Assembly (NCBI RefSeq): GCF_011762025.1
Contig: NZ_JAASQR010000002.1
Span: forward strand, 558,001-622,000
Length of the DNA stretch: 64,000 nt
Direction: 5' to 3'
Source: Sphingobium vermicomposti
Lineage (GTDB): Bacteria > Pseudomonadota > Alphaproteobacteria > Sphingomonadales > Sphingomonadaceae
The position numbers and the translations under genes are program-made. Position 1 is the first letter of the stretch; every line of letters starts with the position of its first letter. Positions 45,249 through 54,418 of the stretch are shown here, in pieces. A model generated the notes under the pieces. The model was not told where the DNA came from, searched no databases, and was given only the letters and a program-made list of their open reading frames with translations.

Positions 45249-46234
45249 GCGGGCACATGGTCCTTCAGCGCATCGTGCCGCATATCGGCAGGAATGTTCG
45301 CCGCAAACCATTCCGCCACCGGCGCGAGCGCTGGGTGGGCCAGATCGCGTTCCAGCAATCCCCACATGCGGGGCAGAAACGACAGGTAACGCGGCTTGCC
45401 ATCCCGTTTCCACAGGCGCGTGAAGATACCGATGATCTTCGCATTGCGCTGTGCGCCCAAGACGGCATAGGCCGCGTCAAAATCGGCAGGCGGGCTGGCG
45501 ACAGCGCGATAATGGTCCAGCATGGCCGTTTCCAGAGCGGGGGAGACGTCGCGCCGCGCGTCCTGCAACAGTGAAACCAGATCGTAAGCCGGATGCCCCG
45601 CCAGCGCATCCTGAAAGTCGAGCAACCCCAGGCCACGCGCCTCGGGCCGATCGATCAGCATGATATTTTCGGCATGATAATCGCGCAGCACAGTCACGGC
45701 TGGGCTGGCCGATTGTTCCACAATGGGCAGCACCGCGTCCCATGCGCGGGCATAGGCTCCCCCATCGACGGACAGGCCGACAGCGGGGCAATAATATTCG
45801 GTCAGCAAGCCCGCCTCACGCTGGTAGACCGCGCGATCATAGGGCGACAGGCTGCTGGCGGCAGGCAGGCGGTGCAAATCGGCGAGCAGGTCGACGGCGC
45901 GCATATAGACGCCAACCTCTTCGGCGGGAGCCTCGTCCAGATGCTCCTTGACCCGCAGGTCGCCGAAATCCTCGATCAGGACCAACCCCAGCTCAAGGTC
46001 GCGCGCCAGGATATGCGGCGTGGCAAAGCCCTGGCCTTGCAGATGTTCCGCCACCAGGATGAAGGGGCGCGGGTCTTCATGCGGCGGCGGAGCATCCATC
46101 AGCACGGCCCGCCGCGCGCCATCCACGATACGGAAATAGCGCCGGAATGAAGCATCCCCGGCAAGCGGCAGGATTGCGGCATGTTCCCACCCCGCGCGCG
46201 CGAGGAAAGCGGGGGCATCGGCGGGAGGGATCAT
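45245..46234 (-). CDS. amgK: Anomeric MurNAc/GlcNAc kinase
   Basis: A 329-residue phosphotransferase of the aminoglycoside-kinase fold. The active-site motifs are RDYHAENIML (catalytic Asp) and LLDFQDALAGHPAYDL (metal-binding Asp). With MurU it forms the cell-wall recycling shunt first shown in Pseudomonas putida. The ATG at 46234 overlaps the tsaE stop by four bases, which sets the start against the ATG at 46246 and an open frame reaching 46273. Confidence 0.9.
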   Translation of the reverse strand: MIPPADAPAFLARAGWEHAAILPLAGDASFRRYFRIVDGARRAVLMDAPPPHEDPRPFILVAEHLQGQGFATPHILARDLELGLVLIEDFGDLRVKEHLDEAPAEEVGVYMRAVDLLADLHRLPAASSLSPYDRAVYQREAGLLTEYYCPAVGLSVDGGAYARAWDAVLPIVEQSASPAVTVLRDYHAENIMLIDRPEARGLGLLDFQDALAGHPAYDLVSLLQDARRDVSPALETAMLDHYRAVASPPADFDAAYAVLGAQRNAKIIGIFTRLWKRDGKPRYLSFLPRMWGLLERDLAHPALAPVAEWFAANIPADMRHDALKDHVPA

Positions 46235-46677
46235 ATCTGCGACCATCGATCCGTCCAAGCGTCCGGCACGCATGCTGTCAAGCGCCTAGCGCCATCGGGT
46301 TCGATGTCGATGTGGAGCCGCAGCGCGTCGGGCCACGCCCCATCGCCCAGCCGGTCCGGCCATTCGACGATCAACAGGCTGTCCATCAGATATTCGTCCA
46401 GCGCCAATTCCTCCGCTTCGTCCGGGCTATCCAGCCGATAGAGGTCCACATGCGCGACCGGCAGGCGGACATCCGGCACATCATAGGGCTGGACGATGGC
46501 GAAGCTGGGGCTGGGCGCTTCTTCCTCCAGCCCCAATCCTTCCAATATCCCGCGCGCCAGCGTCGTCTTGCCAGCGCCCAGCCCGCCTTCCAAAGCGATC
46601 ACATCGCCAATCCGGGCCAGTCCGGCCAAGGCGCGGCCCAGCGCCAGCATGGCGGGCTCATCCTTCAGCAAGAGCAT
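46231..46677 (-). CDS. tsaE: tRNA threonylcarbamoyladenosine ATPase TsaE
   Basis: A 148-residue ATPase needed for the t6A37 modification of ANN-reading tRNAs. Walker A GGLGAGKTT is at 31-39 and the DLYRLDSPDEAEEL segment is typical. The start is ATG 46677, four bases after the divL stop; a GTG at 46689 is an alternative that would overlap divL by eight bases. Confidence 0.94.
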   Translation of the reverse strand: MLLLKDEPAMLALGRALAGLARIGDVIALEGGLGAGKTTLARGILEGLGLEEEAPSPSFAIVQPYDVPDVRLPVAHVDLYRLDSPDEAEELALDEYLMDSLLIVEWPDRLGDGAWPDALRLHIDIEPDGARRLTACVPDAWTDRWSQI

Positions 46678-46681
46678 CGCT

Positions 46682-49030
46682 TCAGCCACGGGGCAGTTCG
46701 ATGATGGCCATGGTGCCCTGCCCCGGTTCAGATACAAGCTGCAAGCTGCCACCATGCGCCTGCGCGAACTGCTTGGCGAGCGGCAGGCCGATGCCCGCCT
46801 TTTCCCCGCTACGCGCCTGCGCGGCGCGGGCGGCGGCATCGAATATGGTCGCCTGCCGCTTTGCGCTGATACCGGGGCCGTTGTCGGACACCACCAGCCT
46901 TGCATTTTCGGGACTGCCATCGCCGTGAAGCAGCACGCGCGCGCCCTTTCCGCTGTAGCAGACGGCATTTTCCAACAGATGATCCAGCGCCTGCCCAATT
47001 CTGCGCCGATCCCCCCGCACGGTTCCCAGCGAGCCCTGAAGCGACAGGGCAAGGTCGATCCCCTTGGACGCGGCGTCGCCCTTCACCCGTGTCATGCTTT
47101 CCCGCGCCAGTTCCGCCAGATCAACGGGGCTGAGTTCGATTGACAGCATCCCGGCCTCGCCCTGCGTCAGGTCCAGAACATTGTCGATCAGCATCGCCAG
47201 CCGGTTCGTGCTCTGCAGGATGCCGTCGACATAGTCCCGCGCGGAATCACCCAGTTCACCCGCATAGCCAGCGCTCATCATCTCGGCGAAACCGGCAATG
47301 GTGGTCAGCGGCGTGCGCAGTTCGTAGCTCATGTTGGTGACGAACGCGGTCTTGACCTTGTCCGCCTGCTCCAACGCATCGTTGCGATCGCGCAGCACCT
47401 GTTCGACGCGGCGGCTGTCGGTGACATCCAACATGGTGAAAAGTGCGTTGCCGTCCGGCAGGGGAATGGCCGCGAATTCGAAAGTGCGTCCGTCGGCAAA
47501 ACCCACATGGCCGACTCGCTGCTTCCTTTCCACGGTCGCCGCGCGCACCAGCTCCCGGACAAGATTGGCCTGCTGCGGCTTCGCAAGGCGGGACTGCACC
47601 GCGCGCATCAGCTCATCGATGCGCGGATGTTTCGCCAGAAGTTCATCGGAAATATCCCAGATCGAACGGAATCGGCTGTTCCACAACTGCAGGCGTCCGT
47701 CGGACGAAAAGACGCCGATCGCTTCAAACAGATTGTCGAACGTCGCCGTTCGTACCCGCAGGAGCGTATCGCGCGCGCTCGACAGCTGAACCTGCTCAGT
47801 GCGATCCTCAAAAATCAGGAGCAGCCCGCCATCGGGCAAGGGTTGGGCATAGACCCGCAAATGGGTGCCGTCCGCCAGCAGCCAGTTTTCCTCCAACGGA
47901 TCGGGCGAAAGGAACCAGTCGCGGCGTTCAGCGCGCCATGCGGGGAAATCGCGATGTTCCGGCAGGCGGCGGGTCTCACGCATGCGGTCCAACACCCGTT
48001 CGAACACCGGCTGGTCGGCCAGATGATCCTGGTCCAGGCCGAACAGGCTCATGAAAGGCTGGTTCCAGAAACGCAGCGTGCGGTCGGAGCCAAATCGCGC
48101 CACGCCAGCCGACAGGCGGTCGAGCAGATCGCGTTGCGCCGCCTCCAGGCGACGATATTCGACCTTCGCCTGCTCCAGTTCATGCTGGTCCACGGCAAAG
48201 CCCGCAACGCCAGCTTCGCCCAGCGGCACATCGACCACGCGCATGGTGCGACGTTCGCCGTCGATGGTCGCCGGAACGATGCGCTCGACCGGGCGGCTTT
48301 CACTCAACGCCTGTTCCGCTGCGGCCTGGGGCGTCAAAGTCGCCACCGTTTCGACAAGCTCGGTCCCGTTGGCGATCACCTCGCCCGCGCCGTCGCCGTC
48401 CACGGCGCGAACATAGGCTGCGTTGACGAGGCTCAGGCGCATGTCCGGGGTGCGGTGCCACATCGGGAAAGGTGCGGCTTCCACCAGCCCGGCCAGCGCC
48501 TCCAGCGCGTCGCGCAATTGTTCGACCCGCGCCTTGAGCGTCTGGATTTCCGACTGGCTGTCGGTGGCGTCAAAGATCCACAGGACGACCCCGCCGCTTT
48601 CGGCCAGCACCGGCCCGGCGGGCGCGCCGCGCACCAACAGCAACCGGGACGAACCCTCCCCCCGCACCGGCAATGCAAAACTGCGCCCTGCGCGCTGCGT
48701 GGCCGCAATCTCCTGCGCCAGTGCAGCGGCGTCTGCCTGCGTCAGCCCGCCATCGGGCGCGGTAAGTTCAGAAACAAATGACGGCACCCGGTCCTTGCCC
48801 AGCCATTTGGCGAGCCTGTCGGCTGCCTCAAGCCGCCCATCGGCATGGATGATGACCGGCGCGGCGGGGGCAGAGGCGAGCAGGCTGGTCAGCCGGTCGA
48901 GCTTGCCCTGTGCCTGCATCCCTTCGCGGCGCATCCGCTGACCGCTGGACAGCGCCCAGATAGCGGCGGCGAGCCAACCGGCCAGCACGATGCCCAGAAT
49001 GATGGCGGCAAAAGGGGTCAAAGACGTCAT
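46682..49030 (-). CDS. divL: DivL-type pseudo-histidine kinase (Tyr in place of His)
   Basis: A 782-residue cell-cycle regulator. One N-terminal membrane segment (about 4-26) is followed by several PAS domains (about 180-550), then a dimerisation domain and an ATPase domain. The normal SHELRTPL motif reads SYELRTPL: the acceptor is Tyr569 (TAC, 47326-47324). This substitution defines DivL, which in Caulobacter controls CckA and thereby CtrA. The ATPase motifs HLLENAV, DNGPGIS and GIGLPLAKQ remain. It stands directly before tsaE and heads the long unit reaching trxA. Confidence 0.92.
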   Translation of the reverse strand: MTSLTPFAAIILGIVLAGWLAAAIWALSSGQRMRREGMQAQGKLDRLTSLLASAPAAPVIIHADGRLEAADRLAKWLGKDRVPSFVSELTAPDGGLTQADAAALAQEIAATQRAGRSFALPVRGEGSSRLLLVRGAPAGPVLAESGGVVLWIFDATDSQSEIQTLKARVEQLRDALEALAGLVEAAPFPMWHRTPDMRLSLVNAAYVRAVDGDGAGEVIANGTELVETVATLTPQAAAEQALSESRPVERIVPATIDGERRTMRVVDVPLGEAGVAGFAVDQHELEQAKVEYRRLEAAQRDLLDRLSAGVARFGSDRTLRFWNQPFMSLFGLDQDHLADQPVFERVLDRMRETRRLPEHRDFPAWRAERRDWFLSPDPLEENWLLADGTHLRVYAQPLPDGGLLLIFEDRTEQVQLSSARDTLLRVRTATFDNLFEAIGVFSSDGRLQLWNSRFRSIWDISDELLAKHPRIDELMRAVQSRLAKPQQANLVRELVRAATVERKQRVGHVGFADGRTFEFAAIPLPDGNALFTMLDVTDSRRVEQVLRDRNDALEQADKVKTAFVTNMSYELRTPLTTIAGFAEMMSAGYAGELGDSARDYVDGILQSTNRLAMLIDNVLDLTQGEAGMLSIELSPVDLAELARESMTRVKGDAASKGIDLALSLQGSLGTVRGDRRRIGQALDHLLENAVCYSGKGARVLLHGDGSPENARLVVSDNGPGISAKRQATIFDAAARAAQARSGEKAGIGLPLAKQFAQAHGGSLQLVSEPGQGTMAIIELPRG

Positions 49031-49178
49031 AGCGCCTGTTTCATCCCCCCGCCGGTCTGCATGCCCCTTGTCATGATCAACAGGGGACTAGACCAAGTCG
49101 AAACCAGCGTGAAGCATTCAGATAGAAAGATTTTTAGCGCGGGCAGGTGCTCGCATCCCGAAAACGCGCCGCATCATG

Positions 49179-49205
49179 AAAAAGGGGAAGCTTTCGCCTC
49201 CCCTT
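49179..49205 (-). terminator. Rho-independent terminator of ahcY
   Basis: AAGGGGAAGC (49182-49191) pairs with GCCTCCCCTT (49196-49205, one G-U) around a 4-base loop. On the minus strand it is followed by a T-run. It begins 10 bases after the ahcY stop. Confidence 0.88.
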
Positions 49206-49214
49206 CAAGTCCAG

Positions 49215-50624
49215 TTAGTAGCGGTAATGGTCCGGCTTGAACGGCCCTTCCGGTGCCACGCCGATATAGGCCGCCTGCTTGGGCGTCAGCTTCGACAGCT
49301 TCACGCCCAGCTTGTCCAGGTGAAGCGCGGCCACCTTTTCGTCCAGATGCTTGGGCAGAACGTAGACGTCGTTCTTGTAGGTATCCGACTTGGTCCACAG
49401 TTCGATCTGCGCCAGCACCTGATTGGTGAAGCTCGACGACATGACGAAGCTGGGGTGGCCGGTCGCGCAACCCAAATTCACCAGGCGGCCCTTCGCCAGG
49501 ACGATGATCTTCTTGCCATCGGGGAACTGCACTTCGTCCACCTGCGGCTTGATCTCGGTCCACTGCATGTTGTTGAGGCCGGCAATCTCGATCTCGCTGT
49601 CGAAATGGCCGATGTTGCAGACGATCGCCATATTCTTCATCGCCCGCATGTGATCGACGGTGATGACGGCTTCGTTGCCGGTCGCGGTGACGAAGATGTC
49701 GGCGCGGGTCGCCGCTTCTTCCATCGTCACGACTTCATAGCCTTCCATCGCGGCCTGAAGCGCGCAGATCGGGTCGACTTCCGTCACCAGCACGCGCGCG
49801 CCGCCATTGCGGAGCGAGGCTGCCGAACCCTTGCCCACATCGCCGAAACCAGCAACGCAGGCAACCTTGCCGGCCAGCATCACGTCGGTCGCGCGACGGA
49901 TCGCGTCGACCAGCGATTCCTTGCAGCCGTAGAGATTGTCGAACTTCGACTTGGTGACGCTGTCATTGACGTTGATCGCCGGGAAGGGCAGCTTGCCCTT
50001 CTTGGCCAGTTCATACAGGCGGTGGACGCCGGTGGTCGTTTCTTCCGACACGCCCTTGATCGCGGCGACGGTCTTGGTCAGGTAGCCCGGACGGTCGGCC
50101 AGGAAACGCTTGAGCGTGGCGACGAAGATTTCTTCTTCCTCGTTACCGGGCGTGAACAACTCCTCGCCCGCCTCGACGCGCGCGCCCCACAGGGCGAACA
50201 TGGTGGCGTCGCCGCCATCATCCAGGATCATGTTGCAGGGCGTGTCGCCCCAATCGAAGATGCGGATGACATAGTCCCAATATTCTTCCAGCGTCTCACC
50301 CTTGATGGCGAAAACGGGAATGCCGGACGCGGCGATGGCGGCGGCGGCGTGGTCCTGCGTCGAAAAGATGTTGCACGAAGCCCAGCGGATTTCCGCGCCC
50401 AGTTCAGCCAGCGTCTCGATCAGCACGGCGGTCTGGATCGTCATGTGCAGCGATCCGGTGATGCGCGCGCCCTTCAACGGCTTGGATGCGCCAAATTCCT
50501 GGCGAAGCGCCATGAGGCCGGGCATTTCGGTTTCGGCGATCTCGATTTCCTTGCGGCCGAAAGCTGCAAGGTTGATGTCTGCGATCACATAGTCCTGCGC
50601 CTGAGTGGCGGGTGCGGTGGCCAC
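49215..50624 (-). CDS. ahcY: S-adenosylhomocysteine hydrolase
   Basis: Cleaves S-adenosylhomocysteine to adenosine and homocysteine, removing the product inhibitor of methyltransferases. The NAD-binding [14 protein letters not shown] and substrate residues around FNVIPH-equivalent [14 protein letters not shown] are clear; the C terminus PDHYRY is the conserved NAD-contacting tail. Length is 469. The start is GTG 50624 with GGAG upstream. It has its own leader hairpin and terminator, so it is a single-gene unit. Confidence 0.96.
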   Translation of the reverse strand: MATAPATQAQDYVIADINLAAFGRKEIEIAETEMPGLMALRQEFGASKPLKGARITGSLHMTIQTAVLIETLAELGAEIRWASCNIFSTQDHAAAAIAASGIPVFAIKGETLEEYWDYVIRIFDWGDTPCNMILDDGGDATMFALWGARVEAGEELFTPGNEEEEIFVATLKRFLADRPGYLTKTVAAIKGVSEETTTGVHRLYELAKKGKLPFPAINVNDSVTKSKFDNLYGCKESLVDAIRRATDVMLAGKVACVAGFGDVGKGSAASLRNGGARVLVTEVDPICALQAAMEGYEVVTMEEAATRADIFVTATGNEAVITVDHMRAMKNMAIVCNIGHFDSEIEIAGLNNMQWTEIKPQVDEVQFPDGKKIIVLAKGRLVNLGCATGHPSFVMSSSFTNQVLAQIELWTKSDTYKNDVYVLPKHLDEKVAALHLDKLGVKLSKLTPKQAAYIGVAPEGPFKPDHYRY

Positions 50625-50678
50625 GAGCCTGTCTCCATCGATCTAATATGTGCCGGATCCGCTCGAACCAGACGAGAC

Positions 50679-50712
50679 GGCGGCGATGGTCGGCGCTTTA
50701 CCAACCGCCGCC
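50679..50712 (-). promoter_or_regulatory. GC-rich hairpin in the ahcY leader
   Basis: On the minus strand GGCGGCGGTTGGT pairs with ACCATCGCCGCC (one bulge) around a 9-base loop, 55-88 bases before the ahcY start. It may be part of a regulatory 5' leader or a terminator of upstream transcription. I could not match it to the SAH riboswitch consensus. Confidence 0.4.
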
Positions 50713-50776
50713 GATGATGGCAACTTCGATATAAAGTTTTCTTTATGTGCCGATCAACGCGACTGTGCGACACCCA

Positions 50777-51337
50777 TCAGGCAGAACCAGCGCCGCTCAC
50801 CAGATGGGACGCATCGACCCCGGCGGCGGCATAGGCTGCGGCCCATTTGCGTTCCGGCGGCACGTCAAACAATATGTCGGCGGTGCATTCCACCGGAAAC
50901 CAGCTTTCGCCGGTCATTTCCTCGTCAAGTTGACCCGCTCCCCAGCCCGCATAGCCCAGCGCCACGATGTAGCGGCGCGGCCCGCGCCCTTCGGCAATGG
51001 CCTTCAATATCTCCAGCGATCCTGAAAGCCCCCAATCAGGCCCCACCTCAACCATGTCCTGTTCCTGCCAGTCGAGCGAGTGGAGGACGAATCCCCGCCG
51101 CGGCTCCACCGGTCCCCCTCGCACTACGGGCGTATCCGGCACATTGGTCGGGTCAATGTCGAAACTTTCGAGCAGGTCGTGCAGGCCCACCCCGTCAATC
51201 TCATCGCTGACCGCGATGCCCAATGCACCATTTTCATCATGGACGCACACCGCCACGACGGAATGATCGAAGCGCCTATCCTCCATACCCGGCAGGGCGA
51301 GAAGGAACTGACCGACATAGGAGCGAGGCTGGTTCAT
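50777..51337 (-). CDS. YqgE/AlgH family protein
   Basis: A 186-residue cytosolic protein of the UPF0301 family. The start MNQPRSYVGQFLLALPGM and the GGPVEPRRGFVLHS and YAGWGAGQLDEE motifs are characteristic. Function is unsettled; AlgH affects alginate and virulence regulation in Pseudomonas. ATG 51337 was preferred to 51406 from the family N terminus. Confidence 0.93.
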   Translation of the reverse strand: MNQPRSYVGQFLLALPGMEDRRFDHSVVAVCVHDENGALGIAVSDEIDGVGLHDLLESFDIDPTNVPDTPVVRGGPVEPRRGFVLHSLDWQEQDMVEVGPDWGLSGSLEILKAIAEGRGPRRYIVALGYAGWGAGQLDEEMTGESWFPVECTADILFDVPPERKWAAAYAAAGVDASHLVSGAGSA

Positions 51338-51495
51338 GATGTGAATATACGCCCCTTCGCGCCGTTGCCAATGGCGGGTTGTCGCCGGGAAAAGGCGGAG
51401 CGGCACATTCCGCTCCCTTTGACAGGTAACAACGGTGCCGCGACTGGGCGCGCGATCGTCTTTCTTCCTTCACTTATCTGCGATAGCAAGGATCG

Positions 51496-52950
51496 ATGAC
51501 GAAAAGCATCGGCAGCGCGATCGTCGCGCAACTTGAGCAAATCTACCAGGCGTCCATCGAAAATCTGCGCGACGCGATGCAGGCCTACGCCCGCGATGGC
51601 AGCCTTCCTCCGCCCGAAGCCCGGACGGACGGGCGGTTTTGCTATCCCGAACTGCGCATCACCCATAAGGCGGAAACGGATGCGCCGCCACCAGGTCGGT
51701 CCTTTGCTCGTCTTTCAAAGCCTGGTCGCTATGTGACCACGGTCACGCGCCCCGCCATGTTCGCCGACTATCTGGCCGAACAGCTGGACCTGCTGGTCCG
51801 CGATTATGGCGTGGAGGTTGAAACGGCGGTCAGCGACCAGCTCATCCCTTTCCCTTACGTTCTCGACGGGTTGGACATCACCGCGCTGGACGGAATACCT
51901 CCAACCGAACTGGCGCGCCATTTTCCGGCGACGGAATTGGCGGAGATCGGGGACGAGATCGCCGATGGGCTGTTCATGCCCGACGCGGACGGACAGCGCC
52001 CACTCGCTCTGTTCGACGGCTTGCGCACCGACTTTTCCCTGGCGCGGCTCAAACATTATACCGGCACCCCGGCGGAAGATGTCCAGCGCTACATCCTGTT
52101 CACCAACTATCATCGCTATGTCGACGAATTTGTGGACTGGGCCTGCCAGGAATTGCAGCGGGACGACAGCCCCTACACCGCACTTTCCGGCGCAGGCGGC
52201 GTCTATGTGACGCGCGAAACGGCGGACCCGGCGCGAATGATCGCTGACAGCGCTTGGCGCAAGCATCAGATGCCTGCCTATCATCTGATCGCGCCTAACC
52301 GCAACGGCATCACATTGGTCAACATCGGCGTCGGCCCCGCCAATGCCAAGACGATCTGCGATCATCTGGCCGTGCTACGCCCCGAAGCCTGGCTGATGAT
52401 CGGCCATTGCGGCGGCCTGCGGCCCAGCCAGCGGATCGGCGACTATGTCCTTGCCCACGCCTATCTGCGCGATGACAAGGTGCTGGACGCGATGCTTCCG
52501 CCTGAAATTCCCGTGCCCGCCATCGCGGAAGTCCAGGTCGCCTTCGCCAAAGCCGCGCAGGCGGTGCTGGGCGGAAGCGGCGAGGAAGATTTCAAGCGTC
52601 GCCTGCGCACCGGAACCGTCGTCACCACCGACGACCGCAATTGGGAACTGCGTTATTCCAGCTCAGCGCTACGTTTCAGCCTGTCGCGCGCGGTCGGGAT
52701 CGACATGGAATCGGCAACCATCGCGGCGCAGGGCTACCGGTTCCGCGTCCCCTATGGAACGCTGCTATGCGTGTCGGACAAGCCGATCCATGGTGAACTC
52801 AAGCTGCCGGGCCAGGCCAACCGCTTCTATGAGGAGGCGATCGCCGGGCATCTTCGCGTCGGACTGATGACCTGCGAGCTGTTGCGGCAGGAAGGACCCA
52901 AGCTGCACAGCCGGAAGCTGCGGGCGTTCAACGAGCCGCCCTTCCGCTAA
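51496..52950 (+). CDS. amn: AMP nucleosidase
   Basis: Splits AMP into adenine and ribose-5-phosphate. The 484-residue protein has an N-terminal Amn domain (about 1-175) and a C-terminal purine-nucleoside-phosphorylase-like domain. In the latter, NIGVGPANAKTICDHL, GHCGGLRPSQRIGD and MESATIAAQGYRFRVP form the active site. AAGGA precedes the ATG. It is a single plus-strand gene among minus-strand neighbours. Confidence 0.95.
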   Translation: MTKSIGSAIVAQLEQIYQASIENLRDAMQAYARDGSLPPPEARTDGRFCYPELRITHKAETDAPPPGRSFARLSKPGRYVTTVTRPAMFADYLAEQLDLLVRDYGVEVETAVSDQLIPFPYVLDGLDITALDGIPPTELARHFPATELAEIGDEIADGLFMPDADGQRPLALFDGLRTDFSLARLKHYTGTPAEDVQRYILFTNYHRYVDEFVDWACQELQRDDSPYTALSGAGGVYVTRETADPARMIADSAWRKHQMPAYHLIAPNRNGITLVNIGVGPANAKTICDHLAVLRPEAWLMIGHCGGLRPSQRIGDYVLAHAYLRDDKVLDAMLPPEIPVPAIAEVQVAFAKAAQAVLGGSGEEDFKRRLRTGTVVTTDDRNWELRYSSSALRFSLSRAVGIDMESATIAAQGYRFRVPYGTLLCVSDKPIHGELKLPGQANRFYEEAIAGHLRVGLMTCELLRQEGPKLHSRKLRAFNEPPFR

Positions 52951-52958
52951 AGTGCCAC

Positions 52959-53720
52959 TCAGGCGGTGAGGAAATCCACCATCGCTTGCCCCAATTCCTT
53001 GCGGGTGACGGCGTTCATGTGATTGCCGGGAACCTCGATATATTGGCCCTTGGGCAGAATATCGGCCAGTTCCTGCGCCACGCCATTATCCTGATCGTCG
53101 GTGCCGCAGATGACTGCCGTCGGCTGAGCAAAGGTGCTGACCGTTTCGGCGGGCGTATCCACAAAGGTGTTGAGGATGTGAAGCATCGCGACCGGATCGC
53201 CCTTGGTCGTCTTCAGGAAGGCTTCCGTCATCCATTCAGATGTACCCCGTTCGAAACTCCCCAAATTGGTAAGGACGTTGCGATAATAGCCGCCATTGTC
53301 CAGCGTGTGGACCAGGCCACGTAGCCCCATTCCCGCCAGGATCACGCGGCGCGGCGTAGCGCCACGGGCAAGCATGCGCACCGTCGTGCGCGCGCCCAGC
53401 GAATAGCCGCCCAGATCATAGTCGGTCAGGCCCAACTGATCGACCAGCGCCAGTCCGTCGTCGGTCAGCGCATCTGGTGGATAGGCAGCGGCATCATGCG
53501 GCTTTCCACTTTCACCATGTCCGCGAAGGTCGGGCAGGATCAGGCGAAAGCCCGCCTCTACCAGCCTTGCTGCATGTCCGTAACGTATCCAGTTGGTGGC
53601 GGCGTTCGAAAAATAACCATGGATCAGCACAAGGTCCCGTCCCTCGCCTGCGATGTGCACGGCGATGGGCAGCCCCCCCAGCCCTTCAATCTCATGCTTT
53701 TCAAAATGCAGGTCGGTCAT
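52959..53720 (-). CDS. Alpha/beta hydrolase
   Basis: A 253-residue cytosolic hydrolase with oxyanion motif HGYFSN, nucleophile Ser107 in GGYSLGA, a catalytic Asp in GTDDQD and His in GNHMNAV. Its substrate cannot be told from sequence. It is convergent with amn, with eight bases between the stops, and probably shares a transcript with the DUF2238 gene 35 bases upstream. Confidence 0.9.
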   Translation of the reverse strand: MTDLHFEKHEIEGLGGLPIAVHIAGEGRDLVLIHGYFSNAATNWIRYGHAARLVEAGFRLILPDLRGHGESGKPHDAAAYPPDALTDDGLALVDQLGLTDYDLGGYSLGARTTVRMLARGATPRRVILAGMGLRGLVHTLDNGGYYRNVLTNLGSFERGTSEWMTEAFLKTTKGDPVAMLHILNTFVDTPAETVSTFAQPTAVICGTDDQDNGVAQELADILPKGQYIEVPGNHMNAVTRKELGQAMVDFLTA

Positions 53721-53755
53721 CGGCTATCCCTTGGCTGGCCCCCATCCGATATGGA

Positions 53756-54409
53756 TTAGCCCCCGGCTTGTCGAGGGCCGCGCGCTCCGGGCAGCAGCAA
53801 TGCGAGCGCCGCACCAATCTGTGCCGCAGCCAAATCCTTCTGCGGGTCCCAGACATCGCCTTGCTGGCCGTTATACCAGTCAGCAGTTTCTCCGGCAGCA
53901 ACCAGGGTCAGCAGCCATTCGAAAATCTCGTAGAGCGCACCAATAAAGCCCACCGCAATGAAGGCGAAGCTCAAGCTCCAACGCGGGCGCATGCCGCCAT
54001 ATCGGCGGGCGACCTGCGCAATCGGGATCGTCAGCAGCAACCCGAAGGCGAAATGGACGAACCGGTCATAGCCGTTGCGACGCCAGCCCAGAGTGGTGGA
54101 AATATCATGCCCGCTGATGGCACGCGCCCAATCGTCATATGGGACATAGGAATATATGTAGCGCCCGCCCAGCGTGTGCAGCAGCAGGAACGCCAACACA
54201 TATGCGACCGCACCGTTGGACAGTGACCAGCGATTAAGCAGCCACGGCGCGGCAAGCGCCAGGGCAAATGTCGGCCCATGTTGCAACGGGGCCAGTTCAG
54301 GAAAAGGCTGGTTGATATTCGCCACGCCGATGGCGGCGACCAGCAGCAGGATCATCCGGCGCTGCGCGACTGGAATTGCTTTCCAGACTGCGACAGCGCC
54401 GGGGATCAT
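53756..54409 (-). CDS. DUF2238 integral membrane protein (YjdF-like)
   Basis: A 217-residue protein with about six membrane segments. The central motif YDRFVHFAFGLLLT and the later ALYEIFEWL are typical of DUF2238. Its C-terminal QGDVWDPQKDL, with acidic residues between helices, is also a family feature. The role is unknown. ATG 54409 was chosen over a TTG at 54412; it lies nine bases after the asd stop. Confidence 0.88.
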   Translation of the reverse strand: MIPGAVAVWKAIPVAQRRMILLLVAAIGVANINQPFPELAPLQHGPTFALALAAPWLLNRWSLSNGAVAYVLAFLLLHTLGGRYIYSYVPYDDWARAISGHDISTTLGWRRNGYDRFVHFAFGLLLTIPIAQVARRYGGMRPRWSLSFAFIAVGFIGALYEIFEWLLTLVAAGETADWYNGQQGDVWDPQKDLAAAQIGAALALLLPGARGPRQAGG

Positions 54410-54418
54410 CAAAGGGAC

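Noticed and set aside
49176..50717. 513-codon plus-strand frame antisense to ahcY
   Set aside because: ahcY is certain on the minus strand; the plus frame lacks any family pattern and includes the ahcY terminator.
50625..50776. SAH riboswitch
   Set aside because: A hairpin is present, but the conserved core of the known SAH riboswitch could not be placed, so only a generic leader hairpin is reported.
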